A stretch of 64,000 nt of DNA from Bradyrhizobium sp. ISRA464 (lineage in GTDB: Bacteria > Pseudomonadota > Alphaproteobacteria > Rhizobiales > Xanthobacteraceae): the NCBI RefSeq assembly GCF_029910095.1, contig NZ_CP094526.1, positions 7,750,001 to 7,814,000 on the forward strand, in the 5' to 3' direction. The notes beneath the pieces were generated by a model. That model saw only the letters and a program-made list of their open reading frames with translations, had not been told where the DNA came from and ran no database searches. Numbering within the stretch: the stretch's first letter is position 1; every line of letters starts with the position of its first letter. This document shows, one piece after another, positions 46,217 through 58,493 of the stretch. A program made the translations under genes and the position numbers.

Positions 46217-46924
46217 TTACCGCACCACCGCCGCGGTCTGTCCGAACAACAGCTTGCGCTCCTCCTCGGTGCGGATCGCGGGCTGGCCGAAATTCGGGTT
46301 GACCTCCTTCGCCTTGGCATAGGCGCGCTCGGTCGCAGGACGCTTGCCGATGGTCTCCAGCCAGCGCTTCAGATGCGGGAAATCGTCGATGTTCTGGCCC
46401 TGGTTCTTGTAGGGCACGACCCAGGGATAGCTCGCCATGTCGGCGATCGAATACTCGCCGGCGATGAATTCGCGGTCGGCAAGGCGCTTGTTGAGCACGC
46501 CGTAGAGCCGGTTGGTCTCGTTGACGTAACGGTCGATCGCGTAAGGCAGCTTCTCGACCGCGTAGTTGCGGAAGTGGTGGTTCTGGCCGGCCATCGGCCC
46601 GAGCCCGCCCATTTGCCAGAACGTCCACTGGATCGCGTCGTAGCGGCCGTAGAGATCGCTGGGCAGGAACTGGCCGGTCTTCTCGGCGAGATAGAGCAGG
46701 ATCGCGCCGGATTCGAAGATCGAAATCGGTTTGCCGCCGCCCTTCGGCGCATGATCGAGGATGGCGGGGATGCGGTTGTTCGGCGCGATCGCCAGGAACT
46801 CCGGCTTGAACTGATCACCCTTGCCGATGTTGACCGGGAAGATCCTGTACTCAAGCCCGGTCTCCTCAAGGAACATCGTGATCTTGTGGCCGTTCGGCGT
46901 GGTCCAGTAGTGAAGGTCGATCAT
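46217..46924 (-). CDS. yfcG: Nu-class GST / disulfide-bond oxidoreductase (YfcG type)
   Basis: A 235-residue protein closely resembling E. coli YfcG over its length: TTPNGHKITMFLEETGL (with the Thr and Asn of the active site), KPEFLAIAPNNRIPAILDH, SIFESGAILLYLAEKTGQFL and GPMAGQNHHFRNYA. YfcG-type enzymes bind two glutathiones and act as disulfide reductases, not conjugating GSTs. A C-terminal extension of about 15 residues (IRTEEERKLLFGQTAAVV) goes beyond the E. coli protein. Confidence 0.92.
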   Translation of the reverse strand: MIDLHYWTTPNGHKITMFLEETGLEYRIFPVNIGKGDQFKPEFLAIAPNNRIPAILDHAPKGGGKPISIFESGAILLYLAEKTGQFLPSDLYGRYDAIQWTFWQMGGLGPMAGQNHHFRNYAVEKLPYAIDRYVNETNRLYGVLNKRLADREFIAGEYSIADMASYPWVVPYKNQGQNIDDFPHLKRWLETIGKRPATERAYAKAKEVNPNFGQPAIRTEEERKLLFGQTAAVVR

Positions 46925-47185
46925 GGATACGATCCTGCGTGGGGCGCGCGTACATGCGTCGCGAAAGAAGATGCGATTGCATGAATTTGGGCGCAAAGCC
47001 GCAGGCGAGTCAATGGCGCGCGCATTGCATCGCGCGCGAATGTGATCTGCAGGGCGCGCAATCTCCAAGGCCGCGGCTCACGGAGCCGGCGATGACTTGG
47101 TAGTCATCGAACAATTCCCGATGCGCGATCGGTCCATCTCTCCCCCTCTTGTGGGAGAGGTGACGGATTTTTCGCCGCTACACTA

Positions 47186-47419
47186 TCAATGGATGCGGCC
47201 GTGCTCGCGCAGGAATCGCTCGCCGCTTTCGGTCACGGTCACCCGCATGCCCTCGATCGAGGGGCGGCGCGCGACGTAGCCGCGGTCGACCGCGTCCTCC
47301 CAGATCGTCAATCGCGGGCATGAGGTCCGCCAGGTTTCGATCACCTCGGCATAGGGCCGCGGCTTTCGCGCGATCCACTCCACGAAATCGAGCACCAGGG
47401 CATCCGTCGTCTCCGCCAT
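47186..47419 (-). CDS. Small hypothetical protein
   Basis: A 77-residue basic/acidic mixed protein beginning MAETTDALVLDFVEWIA and ending GERFLREHGRIH. GGAG lies seven bases before the ATG. The pattern of helices and the central RLTIWEDAVDRGYVARRP suggest a small winged-helix-like fold, but no family is recognised. Confidence 0.65.
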   Translation of the reverse strand: MAETTDALVLDFVEWIARKPRPYAEVIETWRTSCPRLTIWEDAVDRGYVARRPSIEGMRVTVTESGERFLREHGRIH

Positions 47420-47577
47420 CGTACGTCTCCTGTCTGCGGCAAGCATACCGCGCCGCGCAGGCCTGATCATCTTCTCCGTTTCGGCGCTGAGTCAGTATGC
47501 CATCGTTCTCCCGCGCTTGGATCATCGGCGCAAACTGAGTTATCTTGCTCTTGCATCAGCTTTCCTGAGGGTCATGC

Positions 47578-48483
47578 ATGCGGCGGCTTCTCTTTCTCAA
47601 CGGCATCAAGGCGTTCGAGGCCGCGGCGCGCACCGGCAGCTTCGCGGCCGCAGGCCATGAGCTCAATGTCTCGGCCGCCGCGATCAGCCGGATGGTGCAT
47701 CTGCTGGAAGAGCGGCTCGGTGTCGCGCTGTTCGAGCGCAAGGCGAACCGGCTCGTCACCACACAGGCGGGCCGGGCCTACCAGAGCGGGCTGACGCCGA
47801 TCTTCGACGCGCTGGCGAGCCTGACCGCGCAGGTCACCGCGTCCGCGAGCACGCGCGTGCTGACCGTCGGGGTCGGACCGACCTTCGCGATGAAGTGGAT
47901 GATCCCGCACCTCGCCGACTTCCGCAAACAGGAGCCGGACATCGAGGTGCGGATCACCACCGGCGGCATGCAGGTGCCGTTCGCCGACGACTGGAGCTGC
48001 GGCATCCAGCTCGGCGGCGGCGAATGGCCGGGCCTCGTCGCCGAGCCGCTGTTTGCCGCCGACCTCTTGCCGGTATGCACGGCGCGGCTCGCCAACGGAC
48101 TGAAGCGCCCGGCCGATCTCAAGGGCCCGAGCCTGATCCGCGTCGCGCATTCGCCGGATGACTGGCCATCATGGCTGAAGGCCGCCGGCGTGCCGCGGCT
48201 CACCGCGCGCGGGCCGGAATTCCAGTTCTATGGCCAGGCGCTGCAGGCCGCGGTCGACGGGCTCGGGATTGCGATGGGCATCCGGCCCTATATCGACGAC
48301 GACCTCGCCGCGGGCCGGCTGGTGGCGCCGTTTGCGCGCAGCGTGCCGAAGGGCATGCGCTGGTATCTCGTTTACCGCGGCTTCCACGCCGAGCAGCGCG
48401 ACTTCGCCGCGTTCCGCCGCTGGATCATCCGCGCCGCAGCCGAGCCTGCGGCACGGCGCACCGGCGCGCGCAGCGCCGGTTGA
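47578..48483 (+). CDS. LysR-type regulator, GcvA-like
   Basis: A 301-residue regulator. The N-terminal LNGIKAFEAAARTGSFAAAG and AAAISRMVHLLEERLGV form the HTH of the GcvA subgroup; the effector domain has AMKWMIPHLADFRKQ and a C-terminal FRRWIIRAAA. GcvA-like proteins often control a divergent gene; upstream on the other strand is the small gene at 47186, a possible target. Confidence 0.9.
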   Translation: MRRLLFLNGIKAFEAAARTGSFAAAGHELNVSAAAISRMVHLLEERLGVALFERKANRLVTTQAGRAYQSGLTPIFDALASLTAQVTASASTRVLTVGVGPTFAMKWMIPHLADFRKQEPDIEVRITTGGMQVPFADDWSCGIQLGGGEWPGLVAEPLFAADLLPVCTARLANGLKRPADLKGPSLIRVAHSPDDWPSWLKAAGVPRLTARGPEFQFYGQALQAAVDGLGIAMGIRPYIDDDLAAGRLVAPFARSVPKGMRWYLVYRGFHAEQRDFAAFRRWIIRAAAEPAARRTGARSAG

Positions 48484-48550
48484 CGCGTTCGACGCGCCGG
48501 CTTGGCGCAAGCCATAGCTCCACTGCTGCCCCGCACAAAAAAACGCCGCT

Positions 48551-48566
48551 TGTGAACTCGTTCACA
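48551..48566. promoter_or_regulatory. Palindromic site TGTGAAC-TC-GTTCACA
   Basis: A 7-bp perfect inverted repeat with a two-base centre, 55 bases upstream of the gene at 48622. It is well placed to be an operator; the cognate regulator is unknown. Confidence 0.5.
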
Positions 48567-48621
48567 TCTGGCGGTGCGCCCATGTGCTTCGATCGATGCA
48601 GAAGAATCCCGGAGGTCGCAC

Positions 48622-48843
48622 GTGATTTACGGCGGTTTTCAGATCAAGTCGTTCGAGGTGGGGACAGGGCAATGGCACGCCAGGATTCAACGGGTCGATC
48701 AAAAGCCGGTCGTCATCGATGGAATCTCGTTTCCGGCGCTCGACATCGGCTTTGCGTGGTCCGATCAGGATGCAGCGATAGCCGACGCCAAGAAGCATAT
48801 CGACCGGTTCCAGTGGCGATCAGGCGCGACAGTGCCGTCCTGA
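48622..48843 (+). CDS. Small hypothetical protein
   Basis: A 73-residue protein from a GTG start with GGAGG six bases upstream. Sequence features: IYGGFQIKSFEVGTGQWHAR, then DGISFPALDIGFAWSD and a helical DQDAAIADAKKHIDRFQ. No signal or membrane segment. Not recognised; the beta-strand-then-helix layout is compact and complete. Confidence 0.65.
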   Translation: MIYGGFQIKSFEVGTGQWHARIQRVDQKPVVIDGISFPALDIGFAWSDQDAAIADAKKHIDRFQWRSGATVPS

Positions 48844-49046
48844 CCGGCAACGCCGTGGTCGCCCTCGTCCCGCAGCCCGTGCCCGAACCGGAACGGCCGC
48901 CGCAGGTGAGAACGAGCTGCCCGGACTGCGCGGCGGAGCTCGAACTGCTGCGCGTCATTCCCGGCCGCGCCGCCGAATACTGGACCATGCGCTGCGCCGG
49001 CTGCGGCGCGATCCATATGGACATTGTCGACGGGCCCCGGGCGTAA
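48813..49046 (+). CDS. Small zinc-ribbon protein
   Basis: An up to 77-residue frame with two CxxC knuckles, CPDCAAELEL and MRCAGCGAIHMD, a typical zinc ribbon, after a Pro-rich lead (VPQPVPEPERPPQ). The start is uncertain: GTG at 48813 overlaps the preceding gene, GTG at 48855 would give 63 residues, and neither has a good ribosome site. It may be translated by coupling to the gene at 48622. Confidence 0.5.
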   Translation: MAIRRDSAVLTGNAVVALVPQPVPEPERPPQVRTSCPDCAAELELLRVIPGRAAEYWTMRCAGCGAIHMDIVDGPRA

Positions 49047-49150
49047 CGCCTGGGACACCGTCTACTGACATCTGCTGACAGCAGAACCGCGTTTAAGTCC
49101 TCTCGTCCTTTACCCTTTTCTCGCTGCCGGACTCGTCCCATATTCCGGCC

Positions 49151-52063
<2,913 letters not shown>

Positions 52064-52172
52064 TCTAACAATCTGAAATTGGGCGCTGGCCTCCGCCTGT
52101 ACTTTTAGTACCCCCGAGCGACCACCGCGCAAGAAGGCGGGATGCTGTCTTGCCGCTGCGCATTCGCCAAGA

Positions 52173-53933
52173 CTATGGTGGAAGGCCGGCCTTTCGCAGC
52201 CCGTCAACCAGGTGCTCCAAGTCTTCGGCGCGTTTGAGAATGGATACCTGCTTCTGGGTGCCGCTGATGCTGTATCTTGGATTCAGGCGTAGAACCTCGC
52301 TTGCCTCTGCGCGAGCATCTTCCATTCGTCCCAGCTGAGCGTACGTCGCGGCCAGGAAGGCGTGGCCATACTGGTGATTGGGCGCGCGGCCAATCGCTTC
52401 AGTCAACCAATGTTGGGCATCGTGGTACTCTTTGAGGTGGTAGTGAGCTACGCCGGCCATCAACGGCGCAAAATGCGGATGGAATGGATCAAGGCGCATT
52501 TGCAACTTGGCGATGGCAATAGCTCTGGCCGGCTCTCCCACCGAGTAAAATATTTGCGCAAGGCGGTAATCCGCGAAATTGGGGTTTAGCGCAAGCGCTC
52601 TTTCGGCAGCGGCAGTCGCTGCGTCGAAGTCACGCTTCCGGATGATGTTATAGCCCAATTCGGCATAGGCTTCGGGCAGGCTCGGATTGAGCGCAATTGC
52701 CGTGCGCGCCAATTTGATGGCCAGGTCAAGGATAGTCGGGCTCAAATATTCATCGTTCAGGGGATTGAGCCAAGCCACCCGGTGAGTGCTGGCCAGCATT
52801 GCATAGCAACGGGCATATTTCCGATCGATGGCCAGCGAATCCGCAAGATGCCCTCGTGTCCTCAATAATTCCGGCATTTGCCACGAGGACTGGAACGATA
52901 TCCAGGCCGCAGCCGCGCGCATGTAGTGATCGTAGGCCTGCCAAGTCGCGGGCGGCTTGAGCAAGGCGCGTTCGGCTTCCGCCATGTTCACATGCGCGAC
53001 CAGAATTGCGGCGATCGTCCGCGCAACGTCGTCTTGGATCGCAAATACATCCTTTAACTTCTGATCATAACGCTCGGCCCAGCGGTGGACGCCGCTTGCA
53101 GCATCAATCAGCTGCGCCGTGATCCGAACTCGGTCATTGCCCCGACGAACGCTGCCCTCCAAAACATAGCGAACGCCGAGTTCTCGACCCACCTGACGCA
53201 AATCAACCGCTCTGCCCTTGTATCGAAAACTCGAATTGCGGGCGATCACGAACAAGTCGGAGAAGCGGGACAACTCGGTAATAATGTCTTCCGAAATTCC
53301 ATCCGCAAAGTACTCCTGCTCCGGGTCGCGACTCATATTCTCAAAAGCCAGGACAGCGACCGATGGCTTGTCGGGAAGCGCAAGCGCCGGCCGCGCCACA
53401 GCGTTGCCGAACGACACGCGATAGACCCGCACCGGCCGCGCAATGTTCTTCAGTTGATGCTCGCCACTATCTTCGAATTCGACGTCAAGCTTATCCTGCG
53501 TATCTTCTCGTACGCGTTGCGACACACAGATGCCGCCCGGCTCGCAAAGCGCCTCGAGCCGAGCCGCAACATTCACCCCGTCCCCGAAGATATCGCCGTC
53601 TTCTATAATGATGTCGCCGGCATTGATGCCAATGCGGAACTCGATCCGTTTCTCAATTCGCACATCGGTGTTTCGGGTGATCATGCCACGCTGTATCGCA
53701 ACGGCGCATCGCATCGCGCTGACCACGCTGGCAAACTCCACCAATATTCCGTCGCCGGCGCTTCTGATGAGCCGCCCGCCGTGCTTTTCGATCTCGGGAT
53801 GGAGGAGCGCGGACAGATGTTCGTTCAGCCGGGCGTGCGTACCTTCCTCATCAGCACCCATTAGGCGGCTGTAGCCAGCCACATCGGCCACGAAAATAGC
53901 ACTCAGTCGCCGTTCCACACGGTCTGCGGCCAT
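52173..53933 (-). CDS. Class III adenylate/guanylate cyclase with TPR repeats
   Basis: A 586-residue soluble protein. The cyclase domain (about 8-175) has both metal-binding Asp (Asp17 in FVADVAGYS and Asp61 in SAGDGILVEF) and the transition-state Asn/Arg in DGVNVAARLEA, so it should be active. A middle FlgO-like domain follows (KPSVAVLAFENMSRDPEQEY), and the C-terminal half consists of TPR repeats (LPEAYAELGYN, YGHAFLAATYAQLGRM). This layout is common in Bradyrhizobium. Codon use looks somewhat less GC-rich than in the neighbouring uvrB. Confidence 0.92.
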   Translation of the reverse strand: MAADRVERRLSAIFVADVAGYSRLMGADEEGTHARLNEHLSALLHPEIEKHGGRLIRSAGDGILVEFASVVSAMRCAVAIQRGMITRNTDVRIEKRIEFRIGINAGDIIIEDGDIFGDGVNVAARLEALCEPGGICVSQRVREDTQDKLDVEFEDSGEHQLKNIARPVRVYRVSFGNAVARPALALPDKPSVAVLAFENMSRDPEQEYFADGISEDIITELSRFSDLFVIARNSSFRYKGRAVDLRQVGRELGVRYVLEGSVRRGNDRVRITAQLIDAASGVHRWAERYDQKLKDVFAIQDDVARTIAAILVAHVNMAEAERALLKPPATWQAYDHYMRAAAAWISFQSSWQMPELLRTRGHLADSLAIDRKYARCYAMLASTHRVAWLNPLNDEYLSPTILDLAIKLARTAIALNPSLPEAYAELGYNIIRKRDFDAATAAAERALALNPNFADYRLAQIFYSVGEPARAIAIAKLQMRLDPFHPHFAPLMAGVAHYHLKEYHDAQHWLTEAIGRAPNHQYGHAFLAATYAQLGRMEDARAEASEVLRLNPRYSISGTQKQVSILKRAEDLEHLVDGLRKAGLPP

Positions 53934-54244
53934 AAAAGCTCGCCCTGATCCGATCTTTAATCAAAGTCTATTGTCAGAAGCAGGAGGTTGTCTATCGGGC
54001 TCCGAACACTGCTGTCCTTCAGGCCGTGCCAGCCCGCGTACGAGATCGGCGAGATCGACCTCGGTATCGAATTCTGCCTGTTTTGATGGCGAACCGCGTG
54101 CGATTCGCGGACGGATGGGCGCCCGCAGCGCGCCGGAGAGCACGAAGCCGGTCAGATGACGTCTTTCAGAGGTTGCGCCCTTGAAGGGCGCGTCGTCCAG
54201 TTGTCTTTGAAAATCGCGATGCTCGTCGAAAAAGGGATCAGCGC
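53934..54244. other. Intergenic region between divergent genes
   Basis: About 311 bases. It must hold the cyclase promoter. A 60-codon minus-strand frame (53961-54143) is present but lacks a ribosome site or recognisable domain. No repeat family is seen. Confidence 0.5.
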
Positions 54245-54667
54245 ATGACGAGACTCACGCCGCTATTTCTCGCCGCGCTTGTGATGCTCTCCAGTCCCGC
54301 ACTGCCGAATGATGGGCAGATTACATTGGTTGTGGGATTTGCGGCAGGGGGAACCTCTTCAACCGCAGCCAGAATCGTTGCTGAAGCAGCAGAGCAGATT
54401 ACGCGAACCTCGACGATCGTGGAAAATCGACCTGGTGCGGGAGGGGCGATAGCGGCGGATTGGGTACTTCGGCAAAAGGGGACTCAGACACTCTTGTTCA
54501 TGTCCTCCACGTCGTCGCTCAGAACGTCTCCTCAAAGCGAGCTCGTGCCCATCGGAATTTTGGGGACCTTCTCGTACGTTGCTGTCACGAGAAAAAACGC
54601 TGCCGCGCATCTTGCTGAATACATGAAGGAAGCCTCGCAAGATTACCCGGTGGGCGCCAATACTTAA
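54245..54667 (+). pseudogene. Truncated TctC/Bug-type substrate-binding protein
   Basis: A 140-residue frame with a signal peptide (LTPLFLAALVMLSSPALP) and the N-terminal lobe of a tripartite-tricarboxylate-transporter binding protein (ITLVVGFAAGGTSS, IVENRPGAGGAIAADWV). Family members have about 320 residues; this frame stops at DYPVGANT, where the second lobe should begin. The following sequence in all three frames shows no continuation, so the 3' half has been deleted or replaced. Probably non-functional. Confidence 0.75.
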
Positions 54668-54855
54668 GGTGCTCGGAATTCAACCCTGACCCTGCCGTCC
54701 GGAGCAGCGTCGATTTTGCGTGCCCTTTGGTCAGGCGCTCCGCCGTCTTTTCCGCATTTGGCAAGCCCATGTTTGGGGGCTGCCTCGAGCTCCGATCACG
54801 GAGCCCCTGCACGGAGACCAGATTGCAGCCTTGTCGGGCGCTGGCGGCCCGGGCA

Positions 54856-55041
54856 CTAACGGCGCTTTGATACTTTCTGGACCGTCTTGAGCGCTTGGTT
54901 GACGCCCTTCAGCGATTCATTGACACCCTCCAGCTGCGCTTGCAGAGCATCCCTGCGCTTCTGTAGGTCCTTCAGCAGTGCTTTCCTTTGCGCCGCGGTC
55001 AATTCCTCGAAGTCGATGAGATCCACTGCAAATCTACACAT
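54856..55041 (-). CDS. Small coiled-coil hypothetical protein
   Basis: A 61-residue protein: a short lead (MCRFAVDLIDFEELTA) and a long amphipathic helix with heptad Leu/Val spacing (LQAQLEGVNESLKGVNQAL) ending in basic residues. GGAGG lies five bases before the ATG at 55041; an ATG at 55053 overlaps that site. Likely to self-associate; function unknown. Confidence 0.65.
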   Translation of the reverse strand: MCRFAVDLIDFEELTAAQRKALLKDLQKRRDALQAQLEGVNESLKGVNQALKTVQKVSKRR

Positions 55042-55238
55042 CGCCGCCTCCAAGTGGCAAAACTAGATTTGATCAATCCCTTGTCCACTACGCGGCTGAA
55101 TTGTCGGCAATTTCCGGTGTATAATCAAGCTGGATGATACTCGGATCGCACGAATCTTGGGCGACCTTGCGCATGGCAGGACACCGGCACAAAGCGTTGC
55201 ATTTTTTTCAACGGCTTGGTGCGACTGACCTGATCGTT

Positions 55239-58200
55239 TCAAGGATCAATCAATCGACCAAGCTGCGCGTTGGGGTTTGCGGCCGCATTGGCCAAGATTG
55301 CCGTGTAATCGGCAATCCAATTCTGGACGGTGTTTGGCTCGAACAAGTCGTCCTTACGCCCGCATATGCCGGTAATCCCCAACGGGGTGTCCTTGAGGGT
55401 TATCGAAAGCCAAGCGCGATCGATCGGCATGACAGACCGTTCTTCCTGGTAGCCGAACGGCCGAACCGCCAGACCGGGCAGCTGGAGCGCTCGGCGGAAC
55501 GCAACTTGGAGAACAAAATAAACCTGAACGAGTGATGCCGGGCACAAGCCGGTTTCTTCAGCTAGTCGGCTGGCAATGATATCGAAGGGAAGCTCTTGTC
55601 TGGCGTAAGCCTCCAAGACGGCCTTGCGCACGCGATTAAGCGCTTCGCCAAAGGTCAGATCAGCATCAAGTTGGGTGCGGATGACCGTTGTGTTCGCGAA
55701 CGGACCGATCACGCGTTCTGTCCTGAGTTGAGGCCGGTTGGCCATCAAAGTCGCTACGCAAATGTCGTTGCGTTCGCTCCGGAGCAACAGCAGGGTCTTG
55801 AAACCGGCGAGCAAGCTCATGAACAGAGTTACGCCCCGGTCGCGGCTCATGGCACTCAGCTGCGTCACCAGATTGTTCGATATTTGAAATGGTTCCTGGA
55901 GAACGCGCGAGGTCAATTCGCCTCCAACGCTGCTTTTCGGGGCTGCAAATGGCGGTGAGGCTTTGTCGAGGCACCGCTTCCAGTAAGCGAACTGTCTGTT
56001 TGCTTCCTCGGTGCTGGACCACAAACGCTGCCAGCGAGCGAAGTCGGAAAACTGAAAGGATGGTTCGGGCAGCTGCGCCTTCGCACCGGCAAGCGAAGCG
56101 GCATAGATCTCCAAAAGCTCCTCCATGAAGATCACCATCGACCAGCCATCAATGATGATATCGTGCATGACCAGAAGCAAAACGTGGTCCCTGGCATCGA
56201 GCCGGAAGATATAGGCCCGGAACAGTGGCGCATTGTTCATGTCGATCGGCGCCAAGGAGCCCCGCTCGGCTTCCAACTTCGCCTTTACCAGCAGAAGTTC
56301 CTTGGCCCGGGCATCTCCGGCATGCGCCGGAGCTGCATAATCCTTCACGGTCAGGATTGAGCTGACATCGACGTCCGGCACGACGCGAGCGAGAGGAACC
56401 TCACCCTGCCAGATGAACACCGTGCGCAGCATGTCGTGCCGACGCACGACCTCGGCAAGGCTCTGCTTGAGCACGGGAATGTTTAGTCGGCCCTGCAATC
56501 GATAAGCGAACGGCAGGTTGAACTGAGGTAATCCGGGTAGTTTTCGCTCGATGCGTAGCATGCGCTCCTGCACGATGGACACCGGCTGTGGGCCATCTCC
56601 GTCAGTGCGCGAGATCTCCATGGGCGGATCGTGCGGGCGCGCTAACGAGCCGGCGCCCTCTTTTGATGAGCCAAGGCGAAGCGCAAGAGCCGCAACGGTC
56701 GGCGAATTGAAGATATCCTCGAATGACAGCGTGATGCCGAAGCGCTCTTCCACACGCAAAATCATCTGTGTCATGGCAAGTGAATCCACCCCGAGCGCGA
56801 AGACATCCTGGTCAACGCTGATCTGATCGATGTCCAGGATGTCCTCCCAGATACCGGCCAGTTGACGCTCCAATTCCGAGCTGGGCGCAACTCCCTTGCC
56901 GCCGTCCTGGATTGGTCGAGTCTTTGAGAAGCGGGCGGCAAGTTCATTGCGCTTGATCTTCCCGCCGGCGCCTTTCGGGATCTCCGGCACAATCAGGATG
57001 AGGCCAGGGACCTTAAACCCTGCCAGGCGTCCTCGGGCAAAGTCTCGGAGACTTTGTGCGTTGACCTTTGCGTCCTGACGCAGCACGACAGCGGCGGCGA
57101 CGTCCGCGCCTAGTCGCTCATGGAGGGCAGGGAAAACAGCGGCTTCGATCACATCCGGGTGGCTCAGCAAGGCACCCTCTACCTCGGCGGGGGCAACCTT
57201 CTGCCCGCCCTTATGGATGATCTCCTTGATGCGACCGACGATGAAGAGATACCGGTCGGCGTCCAGGTATCCGAGGTCGCCGGTCCGGAACCAGCCGTCC
57301 TGAAATGCGGACGTGGTAGCGGCGGCGTCATTGTCGTACCCCCTGGTTATGGTGGGACCTCGTAGCGCGATCTCGCCACGTTTGCCGGATGGCAAGCGAC
57401 GACCTCCCCTGTCCAGTATCGCGATCTCGGGGCCAGCCGGCCGACCGACTGAACCGCGCTTTCGCCGCTGCAAGGGATTTGCAGCGATCTGGGTGGCGGC
57501 CTCCGTCATGCCGTAGGTGTCGATAACGGGAACACCAAACAACGCTTCCAGTCCGTCGAGCACTTCCGACGACAGAGACGTCGAAGCCGAACGAACGAGC
57601 CGCAAGGAGGACCGCTGCGCAGCCTGCCTGTAGGGATCCGCCGCCGCCAATAGCGCGCGATGGATTGCCGGTACCGCCGTGTACCAGGTTGGTCGAAACT
57701 CGGTCAGCCAGCCGAAGAACGCTGTTGCATCGAAGCCGGGCGGACAGACCGCACTGGAGCCTGCCGCAAGCGCGGCCAGAAGTCCCGAGATCAAGCCATG
57801 CCCATGAAAGAGAGGCAGCACGCTCAGCAATCGGTCGCGAGCCTCAAGCTCCAAGGCGGCGCCAACGTTGTTGGCCGACAGACAGACGCTCGCATGGGTC
57901 AGAGGGACCGTTTTTGGCCGCGACGTACTGCCAGATGTCATCAGGATGAACGCGTCGTCAGCGCCGGACGCAAACTCGTCATCAATCAGGAATTGCGGCG
58001 CCCGATCGACAATTCTGAACGCGCCGGCCCCCTCGTTGGGCCGCATCGACACATCGATCACGGGCACGCCCTGGATGCGGGCGGCGCGCCGGCTGGCCGA
58101 GTTCAAGTCAGCGTGCGTCAGTAGCGCCGCTAGGTGCAATTCGCCGAAATAACGCTGGTATTCATCACAGGTAAAACCCGGATTGAGAGGCACACAAACC

Positions 58201-58493
58201 GCGCCGGCTGCAACCGTGATCGCCACTACTGCAGCCTCTGGTCCGTCCGGCAACACCACCGCGACCCTGTCAGTTCGGCGCACGCCGATGTTCCGCAACC
58301 CGAAAACCACTTCGTTTGCCTGCGTCCACAGCGCGCCATACGTCATCGGGAGGCGTGCGGGGGCCAGAATGGCGTGGCGCTCCGGCGCATTTTCCGCATG
58401 GTCGGCGAGGAGATCCCGAACGCACGGAAAGGGGCGTGTGCCGGCGCTCTTGCGTGCGATACCGTTCTGCAATTCCTTGATAATATTCGACAA
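55239..58493 (-). CDS. Nonribosomal peptide synthetase, A-T-C architecture
   Basis: A 1084-residue single-module NRPS. Adenylation domain (about 25-540): MTSGSTSRPKTVPLTH, DTYGMTEAAT, GWFRTGDLG, GRIKEIIHKGGQKVAP, and the A10 Lys in GGKIKRNEL; the style is close to acyl- or oxalate-CoA ligases. Carrier domain with the phosphopantetheine Ser571 in LGVDSLAM. Condensation domain (about 625-1075), whose catalytic motif reads MHDIIIDGW: the second His of HHxxxDG is Asp778. There is no thioesterase and no second module nearby. The frame opens at TTG with GAGGGGGCGG upstream. Product unknown. Confidence 0.9.
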   Translation of the reverse strand: MSNIIKELQNGIARKSAGTRPFPCVRDLLADHAENAPERHAILAPARLPMTYGALWTQANEVVFGLRNIGVRRTDRVAVVLPDGPEAAVVAITVAAGAVCVPLNPGFTCDEYQRYFGELHLAALLTHADLNSASRRAARIQGVPVIDVSMRPNEGAGAFRIVDRAPQFLIDDEFASGADDAFILMTSGSTSRPKTVPLTHASVCLSANNVGAALELEARDRLLSVLPLFHGHGLISGLLAALAAGSSAVCPPGFDATAFFGWLTEFRPTWYTAVPAIHRALLAAADPYRQAAQRSSLRLVRSASTSLSSEVLDGLEALFGVPVIDTYGMTEAATQIAANPLQRRKRGSVGRPAGPEIAILDRGGRRLPSGKRGEIALRGPTITRGYDNDAAATTSAFQDGWFRTGDLGYLDADRYLFIVGRIKEIIHKGGQKVAPAEVEGALLSHPDVIEAAVFPALHERLGADVAAAVVLRQDAKVNAQSLRDFARGRLAGFKVPGLILIVPEIPKGAGGKIKRNELAARFSKTRPIQDGGKGVAPSSELERQLAGIWEDILDIDQISVDQDVFALGVDSLAMTQMILRVEERFGITLSFEDIFNSPTVAALALRLGSSKEGAGSLARPHDPPMEISRTDGDGPQPVSIVQERMLRIERKLPGLPQFNLPFAYRLQGRLNIPVLKQSLAEVVRRHDMLRTVFIWQGEVPLARVVPDVDVSSILTVKDYAAPAHAGDARAKELLLVKAKLEAERGSLAPIDMNNAPLFRAYIFRLDARDHVLLLVMHDIIIDGWSMVIFMEELLEIYAASLAGAKAQLPEPSFQFSDFARWQRLWSSTEEANRQFAYWKRCLDKASPPFAAPKSSVGGELTSRVLQEPFQISNNLVTQLSAMSRDRGVTLFMSLLAGFKTLLLLRSERNDICVATLMANRPQLRTERVIGPFANTTVIRTQLDADLTFGEALNRVRKAVLEAYARQELPFDIIASRLAEETGLCPASLVQVYFVLQVAFRRALQLPGLAVRPFGYQEERSVMPIDRAWLSITLKDTPLGITGICGRKDDLFEPNTVQNWIADYTAILANAAANPNAQLGRLIDP

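Noticed and set aside
53961..54143. 60-codon minus-strand frame upstream of the cyclase
   Set aside because: No ribosome site or family resemblance; it also overlaps the expected promoter region.
55134..55535. 133-codon plus-strand frame at the 3' end of the synthetase
   Set aside because: Mostly antisense to the condensation domain, which has clear motifs.
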